Part shown: in pieces, positions 29,706-39,547 of the stretch
How positions within the stretch are numbered: position 1 is the stretch's first letter
How the letters are laid out: every line of letters begins with the position of its first letter
Assembly (NCBI RefSeq): GCF_001461825.1
Contig: NZ_LLZC01000004.1
Location: forward strand, 174,582 to 238,581
Direction of reading: 5' to 3'
Source of the DNA: Bacillus velezensis
Lineage (GTDB): Bacteria; Bacillota; Bacilli; Bacillales; Bacillaceae
DNA: 64,000 bases
The notes under the pieces: generated by a model
What the model saw: the letters and a program-made list of their open reading frames with translations, nothing else
Told to the model about the DNA's origin: nothing
Databases searched by the model: none
Program-made: the position numbers and the translations under genes

Positions 29706-31130
29706 TTATTCATTTTTCGTATTCAGCGGAAGGCGGATTGTAAAGGTCGTGCCTTTTCCTTTTTCGCTGTTAATATCTATCGTACCCTTGTGCATTTCGA
29801 CGAGCTGCCTGACGATGGACAGGCCGAGTCCGTATTCGCCGTATGCCGTATTCCTCCGGGACACGTCCGCCTTATAAAACCGCTCCCATATATGCTCAAT
29901 TTCCTCTTTGGAGATGCCGATCCCGGTGTCTTCGATTTCAATCACCGTTTCTTTATAGCCTTCATACCCGCGCAGCGTGATGTCTCCCTTTTGCGTAAAT
30001 TGTATGCTGTTTTTCGTGATGTTGACGAGAATCTGGATCAGCCTGTCATAATCGGCGAACACTTTGACGCCGTCCTCCACTTGAATACGCAGCTGATTTT
30101 GTTTTTCCTCCGCCTGCTGATTGAGATGCTCTTTAATAATTTCAAACACCTCGATGAGCGGCAGGCTGAGCTTGTCCAGTTTGATTTGCTGGGATCTGAT
30201 TTTTTCATAATCCAGGTTTTCTTTCACGAGCCTGAGCATCCGCTTCGTTTCTTCGCTGATCAGCGAGAAGCATTTCTCTTTATCTTTTTCCGGGATGGTG
30301 TTGCTGTTAAGCCCCTCCACAAGTCCGTTAATGGTCGTCAAAGGCGTTCTCAGCTCATGGGAGACATCGGCGATAAATTGGCGCCTCCGTTTTTCGAGGC
30401 GGTCAATCTGCTCTCTCGATTGCTTCAGATTTTTGGCCATGATGTTGAAATCGGAAGCCAGCATGCCGATTTCATCGCCGCCGCTGTTCTTGAGCGAAAT
30501 ATCGTAATCACCGGATGCCACTTTTCCGGTCGCATCCCGCAATGTCTGAATCCGCTTGACGTGAAATTTAGATAAAAGCCAGCTCAGCAGAATCGTGATG
30601 ATAAGGGTGCTGATGATCGCGTAAATCATATAGCGGTTGACCTGGCTGATCATCTGCTCGACCCCTCTGACGGGAGACACGAGCAGCACCGCTCCTTTAA
30701 ATTGATCGTTGATAAAAAGCGGCTTTGCGACAAGGGATACTTCTAAGCCTTCCGTATTAAAACGGTTCATCTCCGCTCTGATCTGAACGGTTTTCCCTTG
30801 CTTCAGCATGTGCCACTCTTTACTTTTCAGCTTCTCGCGCGGCGGCATATCGTCAGGAAAAAAGTAAGGCTGCTGATGTTCATCAAAAATAATAAATCTG
30901 GTCTCGCGCGTTTTTAACATGTCCTGATACGGATACAGGCGGCGCAGATCAAGATCGCGGCCGTTCAGCTCACTTGTGATCTGCTGGGCGTAAGATGACA
31001 GCTCATCCACTTTATTTTGATACGCAAAATCTTTCACAAAGTGCGAAAACAGGGAAATGATGATGAAAAAGGCCAAAATCAAAATGCTGACATGGCTTAA
31101 CAGCAGCTGATATAAGTATTTAATCCTCAT
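29706..31130 (-). CDS. yclK: Sensor histidine kinase YclK
   Basis: A 474-residue membrane kinase. TM1 is about residues 10–30, an extracellular sensor domain follows, and TM2 is about 166–187. A HAMP linker leads to the phosphorylated His258 in DVSHELRTPLTTING. The ATP-binding N, G1 (DTGIGI) and G2 boxes lie at the C-terminus. The ATG overlaps the 3' end of yclJ. The signal is unknown. Confidence 0.94.
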   Translation of the reverse strand: MRIKYLYQLLLSHVSILILAFFIIISLFSHFVKDFAYQNKVDELSSYAQQITSELNGRDLDLRRLYPYQDMLKTRETRFIIFDEHQQPYFFPDDMPPREKLKSKEWHMLKQGKTVQIRAEMNRFNTEGLEVSLVAKPLFINDQFKGAVLLVSPVRGVEQMISQVNRYMIYAIISTLIITILLSWLLSKFHVKRIQTLRDATGKVASGDYDISLKNSGGDEIGMLASDFNIMAKNLKQSREQIDRLEKRRRQFIADVSHELRTPLTTINGLVEGLNSNTIPEKDKEKCFSLISEETKRMLRLVKENLDYEKIRSQQIKLDKLSLPLIEVFEIIKEHLNQQAEEKQNQLRIQVEDGVKVFADYDRLIQILVNITKNSIQFTQKGDITLRGYEGYKETVIEIEDTGIGISKEEIEHIWERFYKADVSRRNTAYGEYGLGLSIVRQLVEMHKGTIDINSEKGKGTTFTIRLPLNTKNE

Positions 31131-31803
31131 CAAATTTGTATCCTACCCCCCACACCGTGTATAAAAACGGTTTTTCGTCACTGGACAGTTTTTTGCGCAG
31201 CCGTTTAATATGAACATCAACCGTACGTTCATCGCCGTAAAATTGATAGCCCCACACCTGCTCAAGCAGCTGCTCTCTCGAAAAAACCTGGCGCGGGTTT
31301 TGTGCGAGATAAAAGAGCAGATCGAATTCCTTCGGCGTCAGATTCTCGACAGGTTTTCCGTGCAGAAACACTTCCCGCGTCTTCTTATTGATTGAAAAAC
31401 ACGCCGTTTCGATCAAGTCGTCGCTTTTTACGGCCTGCCCCGTCGCCCGGTATCTTCTGATCACCGCTTTAATCCGCGCTACTAGTGTCAGCGGGCTGAA
31501 CGGCTTGGTGACATAGTCGTCGGCCCCCATTTCAAACCCGATCACCTGATCAGACTCCGTGTCCTTTGCGGTCAGCATAATAATCGGCACACTGCTCGTC
31601 TCTCTTATTTTCCGGCAGATCGTCACTCCGTCCATGGATGGGAGCATAATGTCCAGAATGACCAAATCCCAGTCCTCTTCCGTGAACCGCTGATAGCCTT
31701 CCACTCCGTCATGGACAAATTCGGCTTCAAATCCTTCTTTAAAAAAGAACATTTCCGTCATGGTGCATACGCTTATATTATCTTCTATCATTAATATCTT
31801 CAT
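31120..31803 (-). CDS. yclJ: OmpR-family response regulator YclJ
   Basis: A 227-residue regulator. The receiver domain has its phosphoacceptor Asp in VILDIMLPSMDG (about residue 52) and the Lys in TKPFSP. A C-terminal winged helix contains DERTVDVHIKRLRKKL. GGAGG precedes the ATG. It is paired with yclK downstream, and its likely recognition site lies in the adjacent intergenic DNA ahead of yclI. Confidence 0.95.
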   Translation of the reverse strand: MKILMIEDNISVCTMTEMFFFKEGFEAEFVHDGVEGYQRFTEEDWDLVILDIMLPSMDGVTICRKIRETSSVPIIMLTAKDTESDQVIGFEMGADDYVTKPFSPLTLVARIKAVIRRYRATGQAVKSDDLIETACFSINKKTREVFLHGKPVENLTPKEFDLLFYLAQNPRQVFSREQLLEQVWGYQFYGDERTVDVHIKRLRKKLSSDEKPFLYTVWGVGYKFDED

Positions 31804-31912
31804 TTGTTCCTCCGCTTATCTTGACGCTTTTTCTTATAATAGCACCATTTTACCCGGATGTTTTCGGGTTTCACAAATGTTAGTTTTTATTTCATCACCC
31901 GGAAATAGTTTG

Positions 31913-31929
31913 TTCATATTTTTTTCATA
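31913..31929 (+). promoter_or_regulatory. YclJ-type direct repeat upstream of yclI
   Basis: TTCATA-TTTTT-TTCATA is a perfect direct repeat with 11-base period. It agrees with the TTCATANTTTNTTCATA motif that I recall for YclJ targets such as yclHI. Confidence 0.8.
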
Positions 31930-32015
31930 CATTTCTCCTACGATATACATATCGGATGGCCGGTGCTAAAGAAGGCCGGTTTTACAAGATCTGACATCCA
32001 TACGGAGGAACAGAC

Positions 32016-33449
32016 ATGAACTTTATAAAAAGAGCCTTTTGGAGCATGAAGGCAAAAAAGGGAAAAACATTTTTGCAGCTGGTTGTGTTTTCAGTGATTT
32101 GCATTTTTGTCCTGTCCGGTCTTGCGATCCAGTCAGCGGCAAAGAAATCAAGCGAACTGGCAAGGCAGCAGCTCGGCGGGAGCGTCACACTCCAGGCTGA
32201 CCGCCAAAAGCAAATGGCGCAGCAGCAAAAAGACGGTGAAAAGAGGACGTTTGAATCAACGCCGATTTCCGTCTCAGATGCCAAGAAGCTTACATCTTTA
32301 CAGCATGTTAAAAATTACAACTTCCTCACGACAGCGTCAGCAAATGCAGAAAGCTTTGATGCGATAAAAAGCTCAGGCGAATCAGCCGATAACAGTTCCG
32401 GCGCCGGCCGTTTTCAAGGCGGCGGAAGACAGATGATTTCAGCGGATATCTCGATCGAAGGCGTGCTCTCTACGGCATTGCTTGATGATTTCACGGACGG
32501 GAGCTCAAAAATCACTGACGGACGCGCCATCACAAAAACAGATGCGGACGCAAAAGTCGCCGTGATTAATGAAACGCTGGCAGATCAAAACAAGCTGAAG
32601 GTCGGCGGCTCCATTACCGTTTCCTCAGCAGCGGATGATTCTGTGAAAACGAAGCTTAAAATTGTGGGAATCTATAAAACAACATCATCAGGAGACGATC
32701 AGGCACAGCATTTTTCATTCTTAAATCCTGACAATAAAATCTATACGCCTTACACCGCCGCGGCGGCGTTAAAAGGGTTTGATAACAAAAACAAAATCAG
32801 CTCAGCCGTTTATTATATGGATGATGCCAAATATATTGACTCATTCGTTGCGGCTGCGAAAAAAACATCTATAGATGATAAAACCTACGCGCTGACGACA
32901 AATGATCAGGTGTATCAGCAAATGGTCGGCCCGATTGAAAATGTCGCGTCATTTTCTAAAAACGTGGTATACCTTGTATCCATCGCGGGCGCGGTCATTC
33001 TTGGGTTGATCGTGATGATGTCGATCAGGGAACGTAAGTATGAAATGGGTGTCTTGATGGCGATCGGCGAAAAGCGCTGGAAGCTCATCGGACAATTCTT
33101 AACGGAAATTCTGGTTGTCGCGGTTATCGCCATCGGGATCGCATCCGTCACGGGCAGCCTTGTGGCGAATCAGCTCGGAAATCAGCTTCTTTCCCAGCAG
33201 GTCAGCTCAGCCGATGATTCGCAGCAAACAAGCGGCTGGGGCGGAGGAGAAATGCCGCGGGGAGGCGGCATGTTCGGTCAGCATTCATCCGGCGCGGATG
33301 TCATCAGTACAATGCAGGTAAACGTCTCGCTGAATGACCTTCTGATTCTTGGCGGAATCGGCGTCGCAATTGCCGTCATTGCCACATTACTGCCGTCTGT
33401 ATCAGTCATGCGGCTTCACCCTAAAACGATCCTGACCAAGCAGGAATAA
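32016..33449 (+). CDS. yclI: MacB/FtsX-type ABC transporter permease YclI
   Basis: A 477-residue permease with a large extracytoplasmic domain between TM1 (about 22–42) and TM2 (about 320–340), and two more helices. A Gly-rich loop (SGWGGGEMPRGGGMFG) precedes the last helix. It pairs with the ATPase YclH 14 bases downstream. Unlike importers, this class exports or works mechanically across the membrane. The substrate is unknown. Likely induced by YclJK. Confidence 0.93.
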   Translation: MNFIKRAFWSMKAKKGKTFLQLVVFSVICIFVLSGLAIQSAAKKSSELARQQLGGSVTLQADRQKQMAQQQKDGEKRTFESTPISVSDAKKLTSLQHVKNYNFLTTASANAESFDAIKSSGESADNSSGAGRFQGGGRQMISADISIEGVLSTALLDDFTDGSSKITDGRAITKTDADAKVAVINETLADQNKLKVGGSITVSSAADDSVKTKLKIVGIYKTTSSGDDQAQHFSFLNPDNKIYTPYTAAAALKGFDNKNKISSAVYYMDDAKYIDSFVAAAKKTSIDDKTYALTTNDQVYQQMVGPIENVASFSKNVVYLVSIAGAVILGLIVMMSIRERKYEMGVLMAIGEKRWKLIGQFLTEILVVAVIAIGIASVTGSLVANQLGNQLLSQQVSSADDSQQTSGWGGGEMPRGGGMFGQHSSGADVISTMQVNVSLNDLLILGGIGVAIAVIATLLPSVSVMRLHPKTILTKQE

Positions 33450-33463
33450 GAGGAGGCAGCATA

Positions 33464-34147
33464 ATGAGCCTATTAACCTTTCAACAGACCGGCTACTGGT
33501 ACCAAGACAAATCACAGCCGCTGTTTCAGGATATAACGATCAGCTTTGAAAAAGGGAAGTTTTATACAATTGTCGGCGCCTCCGGAACGGGAAAAACAAC
33601 GTTTCTGTCTCTGGCGGGCGGCCTTGACACACCTAAAGAGGGAAGCATCCTTTATAACGGAGAAGACATCTCCAAAATCGGATTAACCAAATTCAGAAAT
33701 CAATATGTCTCTATCGTCTTTCAATCTTATCATCTGATCCCGTATATGACGGCGCTCCAGAATGTCACAACGGCGATGGAGATCACCGGCTCTAAGGAGA
33801 ACAACAAAGATGCGTTCGCGCTCAGCATGCTGAAAAAAGTCGGCTTCACCGAACAGCAGGCCCGTCAGCGGGTGCTGACATTAAGCGGCGGACAGCAGCA
33901 GCGCGTTTCAATTGCGCGGGCTTTCTGCTGTGACACGGATTTGATTTGCGCGGACGAGCCGACGGGAAATCTCGACGAGGATACGTCAAAGGAAATCGTC
34001 CGGCTCTTTCAGGACTTGGCGCATAAAGACGGCAAATGCGTCATCATGGTTACGCACGACGAACAAATTGCCAAAGTTTCGGATATCAACATCCGCTTAT
34101 CAAGAGGAGGTTTCACGGTAAAAGAAAACGGCACGGCCGTTTCCTGA
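33464..34147 (+). CDS. yclH: ABC transporter ATPase YclH
   Basis: A 227-residue LolD/MacB-type ATPase with Walker [11 protein letters not shown]-loop [13 protein letters not shown], signature [15 protein letters not shown] and Walker [13 protein letters not shown]. It energises YclI. Good AGGAGG site before the ATG; terminator region follows. Confidence 0.94.
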   Translation: MSLLTFQQTGYWYQDKSQPLFQDITISFEKGKFYTIVGASGTGKTTFLSLAGGLDTPKEGSILYNGEDISKIGLTKFRNQYVSIVFQSYHLIPYMTALQNVTTAMEITGSKENNKDAFALSMLKKVGFTEQQARQRVLTLSGGQQQRVSIARAFCCDTDLICADEPTGNLDEDTSKEIVRLFQDLAHKDGKCVIMVTHDEQIAKVSDINIRLSRGGFTVKENGTAVS

Positions 34148-34152
34148 TACCG

Positions 34153-34248
34153 CGCCCCTGCCAGCGCAGACAGGGGCGCACCCTATATCCCCCTATTCAA
34201 TAGAAGTGAACGTAAAAAGAGCGAGGGCTGCATCCCCCCGCTCTTTTT
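34153..34248. terminator. Hairpins between yclH and yxeQ
   Basis: A first stem, CGCCCCTG and CAGGGGCG (34153–34178), lacks a T-run. A second, AAAAAGAGCG and CGCTCTTTTT (34214–34248), is a bidirectional terminator for the convergent operons. Confidence 0.85.
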
Positions 34249-34250
34249 AT

Positions 34251-35597
34251 TTATATCAGCTGTAAATAACGGTCCATATTTGATTGTCCGGCTGCTTTGA
34301 TCAATTCTTCCGCCTTTTCCTCTTCCCCCGGCAAAGCGAGCCGGAGTTTGTCTTCAATGTCTTTTTCAGAAAGGCCGTTTCCCGGCGCTCCCTTCGGACA
34401 GTCGATACGTGTTTCATAGACATGACCGCCGGAAGCCGTAACCCGTACAATTGTAAAACGGCCCTTCGGAACGGCGTTTTCAGCCGGCTGAATTTGGTCA
34501 TCGCAGCTGCGGTGAATCCGCTCAAATCCTTTTTGAAAGGATTCCGGAATCGGCTCGGATGTGAAATGTTCAACTGAAAAATCCTTATCGTGCAAAGCTA
34601 AGGTGATCACATATTCCACGCTGAACCGTCCCGCTTCGCCTGTTTTCGGGCGCCGTTCTGTCAATGCGGCGTCACCGCCCGGCGGATAAATCACGTCGAT
34701 CCGTTCCGTTTGGCCGAAAGTGAGACCATGTTCGGCCTTCAGCTTGAGAATGGCGTCCGCCGCATGATGAGCCGCCGAGCAAAACGGATAAACCTTAAAC
34801 CAAAGTCCCGGGCTCACGATCCGCCAAGGTTTTCCCCACCCGTTTACAAGCAGGGTTTCTGCCCGTTCAAGATCGCCGTACAGTCCGAAAAAACCTTTCT
34901 CCCCGTCGAGCGCATGAACTGAGCCGCCGAAACCGGCCTTTGCAAGCGTTACGGCGAACAACCCGGCTTGAGCAGCCAGTCCGGCGTGGAGCGGCTTCAT
35001 TTCTGTCCCGAATTGCACTCTCATGCCTCCGGAGCGGGCAGCCGCAAACCCGATTGCTTTCTGCAATTGGGTTTGATTCAGATTCTCCGCGAATCCGACG
35101 GCGCATGCGGCCGCAATGGCACCTAACGTTCCTGTATTGTGCCAGCCTTTCTCGTAATGATGCCTTCCAGCTGACTCACCGAGCCGCGCCATCACTTCGA
35201 TTCCCGTCACATAAGCACCGAGAAAACGGCTTTTGTCTATACGGCCGGCTGATGCGGCTGCAATCAAAGCCGGAAGGATGACTGCGCTCGGATGTCCTCT
35301 TACATCAGAATGAACATCATCAAAATCAAGCGCATGTGCGATGAAGCCGTTAATGAGCGCGGATTGGGACGGCGCGGTTTTTTGATTTCTGCCGATAAGC
35401 GGCGCTATCGGCACCCCGCCTTCTTCTTCGGCCAGTTTTACCAGCTTTTCAACTCCTTTATCCCGTCTCCCCGCAAAGGCTGCCGCTGTAAAATCAAGCA
35501 GTCCTTTGCGCGCTTCTTTCATCGCTTCAGCGGATGTTTCCGGCACAGACGACATGACGGCCTGAGCAAGCCCGGCCGTCAGATTTTCCGTATTCAA
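34251..35597 (-). CDS. yxeQ: MmgE/PrpD-family protein YxeQ
   Basis: A 448-residue protein of the MmgE/PrpD fold (2-methylcitrate dehydratase relatives), with [26 protein letters not shown] at about residues 88–113 and GWHNTGTLG. It is the last gene of the yxe operon. Starts at TTG 35597, overlapping the yxeP stop (TTGA), with GGAG nine bases before. Its role in the S-(2-succino)cysteine pathway is not established. Family chemistry suggests a dehydratase or isomerase acting on a polycarboxylate. Confidence 0.9.
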   Translation of the reverse strand: MNTENLTAGLAQAVMSSVPETSAEAMKEARKGLLDFTAAAFAGRRDKGVEKLVKLAEEEGGVPIAPLIGRNQKTAPSQSALINGFIAHALDFDDVHSDVRGHPSAVILPALIAAASAGRIDKSRFLGAYVTGIEVMARLGESAGRHHYEKGWHNTGTLGAIAAACAVGFAENLNQTQLQKAIGFAAARSGGMRVQFGTEMKPLHAGLAAQAGLFAVTLAKAGFGGSVHALDGEKGFFGLYGDLERAETLLVNGWGKPWRIVSPGLWFKVYPFCSAAHHAADAILKLKAEHGLTFGQTERIDVIYPPGGDAALTERRPKTGEAGRFSVEYVITLALHDKDFSVEHFTSEPIPESFQKGFERIHRSCDDQIQPAENAVPKGRFTIVRVTASGGHVYETRIDCPKGAPGNGLSEKDIEDKLRLALPGEEEKAEELIKAAGQSNMDRYLQLI

Positions 35598-36745
35598 TCC
35601 GTCTGCTCCAATACGTTGACGGTCAGCCGGGCGAAAAACTCAGCCGCTGCCGGGAGCGCTTTTTCGTCGAGTGTGAAGGCGGGATGGTGCCATTCTTCTG
35701 TTCCGTTTGTTCCCATCCAGACGAAGAAGCCGGGGATTTTTTCTTGATATAACGCGAAGTCTTCGCCGCCGGGCGACTGTTCTGCCCGAACGGTTTGAAG
35801 CCCGAGATCTTCAGCCGTTTGTTCCGCCGCCTGAATGAAACGGGCGTCGTTCATCACTGACGGAAGGTAAGGATACCAGCGGAATTCGGCTTCTGCCCCG
35901 AACCCTGCCGCGATTCCTTCGGCAACCCGCTTCATATGTTTCGGAACAGCGTCACGCGCTTCCTTTTGAAACGTCCGGACAGTGCCTTCCATTTCAACAT
36001 GGTCCGGGATGACATTCCAAGAGCTGCCGCCCTGAACTCTTGTGATGCTGACGACGGCATTGTGAAGCGAGCTGATATTTCTGCTGACAACTGATTGCAG
36101 GCCGCCGATGATCTGCCCTGCCGCCTGAATCGGATCAATGCTGTTATCAGGGATTCCGGCGTGGCCGCCTTTTCCTTTAACGGTGATTTCAAAGCGGTCG
36201 ACACTCGCCATCAGCGGGCCTTCTTTCAGTCCGACCGTGCCGACGGGGAGGTCAGGTTTGTTATGCATGCCGAATATCGCCGATACACCGTCAAGCGCGC
36301 CGGCTTCAATGACCTGTCTTGCTCCGGCGGCGATTTCTTCTGCGGGCTGAAAAATAAACCGCACCGTTCCTTTCAGCTCATGCTTTCTCTCATTTAATAA
36401 GAAAGCCGTGCCGAGAATAGATGCCGTATGGAAATCATGGCCGCAGGCGTGCATCACGCCGCTGTTTCGCGAAGCAAACGGAAGGTTTGTTTTCTCTTCG
36501 ATCGGCAATGCGTCGATGTCCGCTCTGACGGCGATGACGGGGCCGCTTTTGTCTCCTTTGATTTCAGCGATCACTCCGGTTTGAAGTTTCGGCACATCAA
36601 GAACCGTGATTCCTTCTTCCTCCAGCCAGCGGCGGATTTTATTCGTCGTTTCGTATTCCTCGCCTGACAGCTCAGGGTGTTCATGAAGGTCGCGGCGGAT
36701 ATTGATTAAACGTTTGTTTAATGATTCATACGTTTCATTTGCCAT
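35594..36745 (-). CDS. yxeP: N-acyl amino acid deacetylase YxeP (M20D peptidase family)
   Basis: A 383-residue metal-dependent amidohydrolase with HACGHDFH at residues 99–106 and PAEEIAAGA after it. In B. subtilis it removes the acetyl group late in 2-succinocysteine breakdown, giving free cysteine. Sits between the transporter genes and yxeQ. Confidence 0.93.
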   Translation of the reverse strand: MANETYESLNKRLINIRRDLHEHPELSGEEYETTNKIRRWLEEEGITVLDVPKLQTGVIAEIKGDKSGPVIAVRADIDALPIEEKTNLPFASRNSGVMHACGHDFHTASILGTAFLLNERKHELKGTVRFIFQPAEEIAAGARQVIEAGALDGVSAIFGMHNKPDLPVGTVGLKEGPLMASVDRFEITVKGKGGHAGIPDNSIDPIQAAGQIIGGLQSVVSRNISSLHNAVVSITRVQGGSSWNVIPDHVEMEGTVRTFQKEARDAVPKHMKRVAEGIAAGFGAEAEFRWYPYLPSVMNDARFIQAAEQTAEDLGLQTVRAEQSPGGEDFALYQEKIPGFFVWMGTNGTEEWHHPAFTLDEKALPAAAEFFARLTVNVLEQTD

Positions 36746-36762
36746 TTCTTCTTCTTCCCTTC

Positions 36763-37512
36763 TTAGACAAGTTCGGCGGGCTCTCCCACTTGCTTAATGA
36801 ATTTTTTCGTCCGTTCGTTCTGCGGATTGTCAAACAGCTCTTCCGGCGTTCCCTGTTCGATGATGCGTCCGTCTGCCATAAAAATAACCTTGTCGGCCAC
36901 TTCACGAGCAAAAGCCATCTCATGCGTGACAATGATCATGGTTGTCTGTTTTTCGGCAATTGATTTGATGACTTGGAGCACCCCGGCTACAAGCTCAGGG
37001 TCAAGGGCCGAAGTCGGTTCATCCAGTAAAATCGCGTGAGGATCAACAGCCAAGGCGCGCGCAATCCCGATCCGCTGCTGCTGCCCGCCTGACATCGTAA
37101 TCGGGTAGCTGTCCGCTTTGTGTTCTAAACCGACTTGCCGCAGCAGATCCATACCGATCTGTTCCGCTTCTTTTTTCGGTTTCTTTTGCGCGGTGATCAG
37201 CGCCTCTGTCACATTTTGCAGGGCGGTTTTGTTTTTGAACAGGTTGTAATTCTGAAACACCATCGCCGTCTGCTGGCGAAGCTTATGAACGTCTTTGCGC
37301 GAATAGGACGCTGCATTCAGTTTTGCATCACCGATTTCAATGATGCCGTCATCCGGGCGCTCCAGCAGATTCAAACAGCGGAGGAGCGTTGATTTTCCCG
37401 AGCCTGACGGGCCGATGATGGCCGTGACTTCGCCGCTTTTGATCTCAAGATCGATCCCGTCAAGTACGGTAAGGTCTTTAAATGCTTTTCGAATATGTCT
37501 GACTTGTATCAT
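36763..37512 (-). CDS. yxeO: Amino acid ABC transporter ATPase YxeO
   Basis: A 249-residue polar amino acid-type ATPase: Walker A GPSGSGKST (about residues 33–41), signature MSGGQQQRIGIARAL, Walker [15 protein letters not shown]. Together with YxeN and YxeM it should import S-(2-succino)cysteine or related sulfur compounds. The start at 37512 follows GGAGG; the 22-codon extension overlaps yxeN. Confidence 0.93.
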   Translation of the reverse strand: MIQVRHIRKAFKDLTVLDGIDLEIKSGEVTAIIGPSGSGKSTLLRCLNLLERPDDGIIEIGDAKLNAASYSRKDVHKLRQQTAMVFQNYNLFKNKTALQNVTEALITAQKKPKKEAEQIGMDLLRQVGLEHKADSYPITMSGGQQQRIGIARALAVDPHAILLDEPTSALDPELVAGVLQVIKSIAEKQTTMIIVTHEMAFAREVADKVIFMADGRIIEQGTPEELFDNPQNERTKKFIKQVGEPAELV

Positions 37513-37525
37513 CCTGAGCCTCCTC

Positions 37526-38200
37526 CTATGTGCGATAAGGCTTGCTGATCGCCCGTTCGAGCAGATCCTGCAGCACACTGTAAATAATCGTAAGAATCCA
37601 GTACATGACCGCGACGGCTAAATACGTCTCAAAATATTTGAGGTTGCCTGATGCGTACATTTTTCCTTGGGCGAACATTTCCATCACTCCTAATGTAAAG
37701 GCGAGCGATGTTTCTTTTAACAGGCCGATAAATGTATTTCCCGTCGCGGGAAGCGCGTTTCTGACGGCTTGCGGGAAAATGATCCGTCTGTACGCCTGGG
37801 ATTTTGTCATTCCGACAGACAGACAGGCTTCAAGCTGCCCCTCATCGACTGAGTTGAGCGCCGCGCGGAAGATTTCGGCCAAGTAGGCGGCATTCTTCAG
37901 GCTTAACCCGATAATCGCCGCAGTTAACGCCGTCATCTTGCTCATTCCGGGAAACAGCTGAGGCAGGCCGTAATAAATTAAGAAAAGCTGCACGAGCGTC
38001 GGCACGCCCCGGAAAAATGAAATATACACCTTTGACAGCTGGTGAAGCACAGGAACACGATTTTTTGTGATAAGCGCTAATATAAGGCCGCCGATCACGG
38101 CAAATACCATGGCCGCGACGGCCATTAGTAATGTGATCGGCAAGGCTTCGATTAACGCGGGAAAAGCTGAAAACATAAATCCCCAATCAATGCTGTTCAT
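37526..38200 (-). CDS. yxeN: Amino acid ABC transporter permease YxeN
   Basis: A 224-residue HisM-type permease with about five helices and the ATPase-contact (EAA) loop LEACLSVGMTKSQAYRRIIF. Belongs with YxeO and YxeM. Confidence 0.93.
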   Translation of the reverse strand: MNSIDWGFMFSAFPALIEALPITLLMAVAAMVFAVIGGLILALITKNRVPVLHQLSKVYISFFRGVPTLVQLFLIYYGLPQLFPGMSKMTALTAAIIGLSLKNAAYLAEIFRAALNSVDEGQLEACLSVGMTKSQAYRRIIFPQAVRNALPATGNTFIGLLKETSLAFTLGVMEMFAQGKMYASGNLKYFETYLAVAVMYWILTIIYSVLQDLLERAISKPYRT

Positions 38201-38222
38201 TCTCGATTTTCACCGCCGTTTC

Positions 38223-39014
38223 TTAATGCTTTGCTTCCGTTGTGATATCTTCGTTAAAGTACTTTTCAGACAGCTTTTTCAGAGTGCCGTCTTTCCGCAG
38301 GTCTTCAATGGCTTTGTTTACTTTTTTGCGGATTTTATCGTGAGCCGCATCTTTCGCAAACGGGAAAGCGACTTTTTCATAGACAATCGGGTCTCCTGCT
38401 AATTTCAGAGGCAGACCGGTCTTTTTGATCTGGGCGATCAGGACGCTGCGGCTGTTTACATAAGCGTCAACCCGTCCGTAAGCCACGTCTTTCAGCGTAC
38501 CTTCTTGTGTTTCATATGTTTTAATGTTGATTTTTTTATCCGGGTCCTTGCTCTCAAGGTTTTTCGCGTGGTTTGAGCCCAGAACGGCCGCCACTGTTTT
38601 TCCTTTCAGATCGTTGACTGATTTGATGTCTTTGTTATCGTTTTTGACGACGATTTGAGTGCCCGCATACGAATACGGTTCTGTGAAGTTATACGTTTTC
38701 TTGCGTTCGTCCGTGACAGCGACTTGGTTAGAGATGGTGTCGAGTTTGCCGGTCTGGAGCTCTCCCATCAGACCGCTGAATTCAAGCAGCTTCCAGTCCA
38801 GTTTCATGTTGATTTTTTTCGCGACGGCTTCCATGACATCCACGTCAAAGCCGGTCAGCTTGCCGTTTTCTTTATATGCGAACGGATAGCTTTGTCCCGT
38901 GGCGCCTACATGCAGTACGTTATCGCCGCCTTCGCTTTCTTTTCCGTTTCCGCATGCTGATAAGACCGCCAAAAGCGCGGCAGACAGCAGCAAAGCCCAT
39001 GTTTTCTTCTTCAT
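38223..39014 (-). CDS. yxeM: Amino acid-binding lipoprotein YxeM
   Basis: A 263-residue substrate-binding protein. The signal peptide ends in lipobox LSAC (Cys21). The bacterial solute-binding family 3 fold follows, with GQSYPFAYKENGKLTGFDVD near the N-terminus. It delivers the substrate to YxeNO. It resembles cystine-type binding proteins, including TcyA of this window. Confidence 0.93.
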   Translation of the reverse strand: MKKKTWALLLSAALLAVLSACGNGKESEGGDNVLHVGATGQSYPFAYKENGKLTGFDVDVMEAVAKKINMKLDWKLLEFSGLMGELQTGKLDTISNQVAVTDERKKTYNFTEPYSYAGTQIVVKNDNKDIKSVNDLKGKTVAAVLGSNHAKNLESKDPDKKINIKTYETQEGTLKDVAYGRVDAYVNSRSVLIAQIKKTGLPLKLAGDPIVYEKVAFPFAKDAAHDKIRKKVNKAIEDLRKDGTLKKLSEKYFNEDITTEAKH

Positions 39015-39042
39015 TGAAATCCCGCCTTTTCCTATTAAAATG

Positions 39043-39534
39043 TTAATCCTGCAATTGTTTTTTTAAATAAATGGTGATGTGCCCTTTTCCTAAATCCTTT
39101 TCGCCTGCACGGACGTAGCCTTTCCGCTCGTACATGCCGATCAGCCACGGATGCTTGTCCGCTGTGCCCAGTGACACGAAAGGCGCTTTTAATGTATCGC
39201 GGAGCACTGTATTCTCCAGCCACTCCAGCATGTCCGAGCCCGTCCCTTTTTTTCCGGTTTCAGGATCGACGGCGAACCACCAAATATGAGGGACACCATA
39301 CGGCCCGGGATTCGGCCCCCACGGCATCCGCAGAGAAATCGTCGCCAGAATCCGTCCGTCTTCTTCCAAAACGTAACAGGCGTTTTTTTGTATGTTATTC
39401 AAAACGAGCTCCTTATCCGCCGTGGCAGCGGCAAAGTTGATGCCGAGCTTGCGGATCGGTTCATACGCCCGCAGTGTCAGTGAAAGCAGCTCATCAGCGT
39501 CTGCCTCCGTTGCGAGCCGGTATTGTCTTGACAT
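39043..39534 (-). CDS. yxeL: GNAT N-acetyltransferase YxeL
   Basis: A 163-residue GNAT protein. The acetyl-CoA-binding segment is VDPETGKKGTGSDMLEWLE (motif A) and a C-terminal strand carries MYERKGYVRAG. In B. subtilis YxeL acetylates S-(2-succino)cysteine before C–S cleavage. Start 39534 with AAGGAGGG; the longer reading overlaps yxeK. Confidence 0.92.
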   Translation of the reverse strand: MSRQYRLATEADADELLSLTLRAYEPIRKLGINFAAATADKELVLNNIQKNACYVLEEDGRILATISLRMPWGPNPGPYGVPHIWWFAVDPETGKKGTGSDMLEWLENTVLRDTLKAPFVSLGTADKHPWLIGMYERKGYVRAGEKDLGKGHITIYLKKQLQD

Positions 39535-39547
39535 GATGAGCCCTCCT

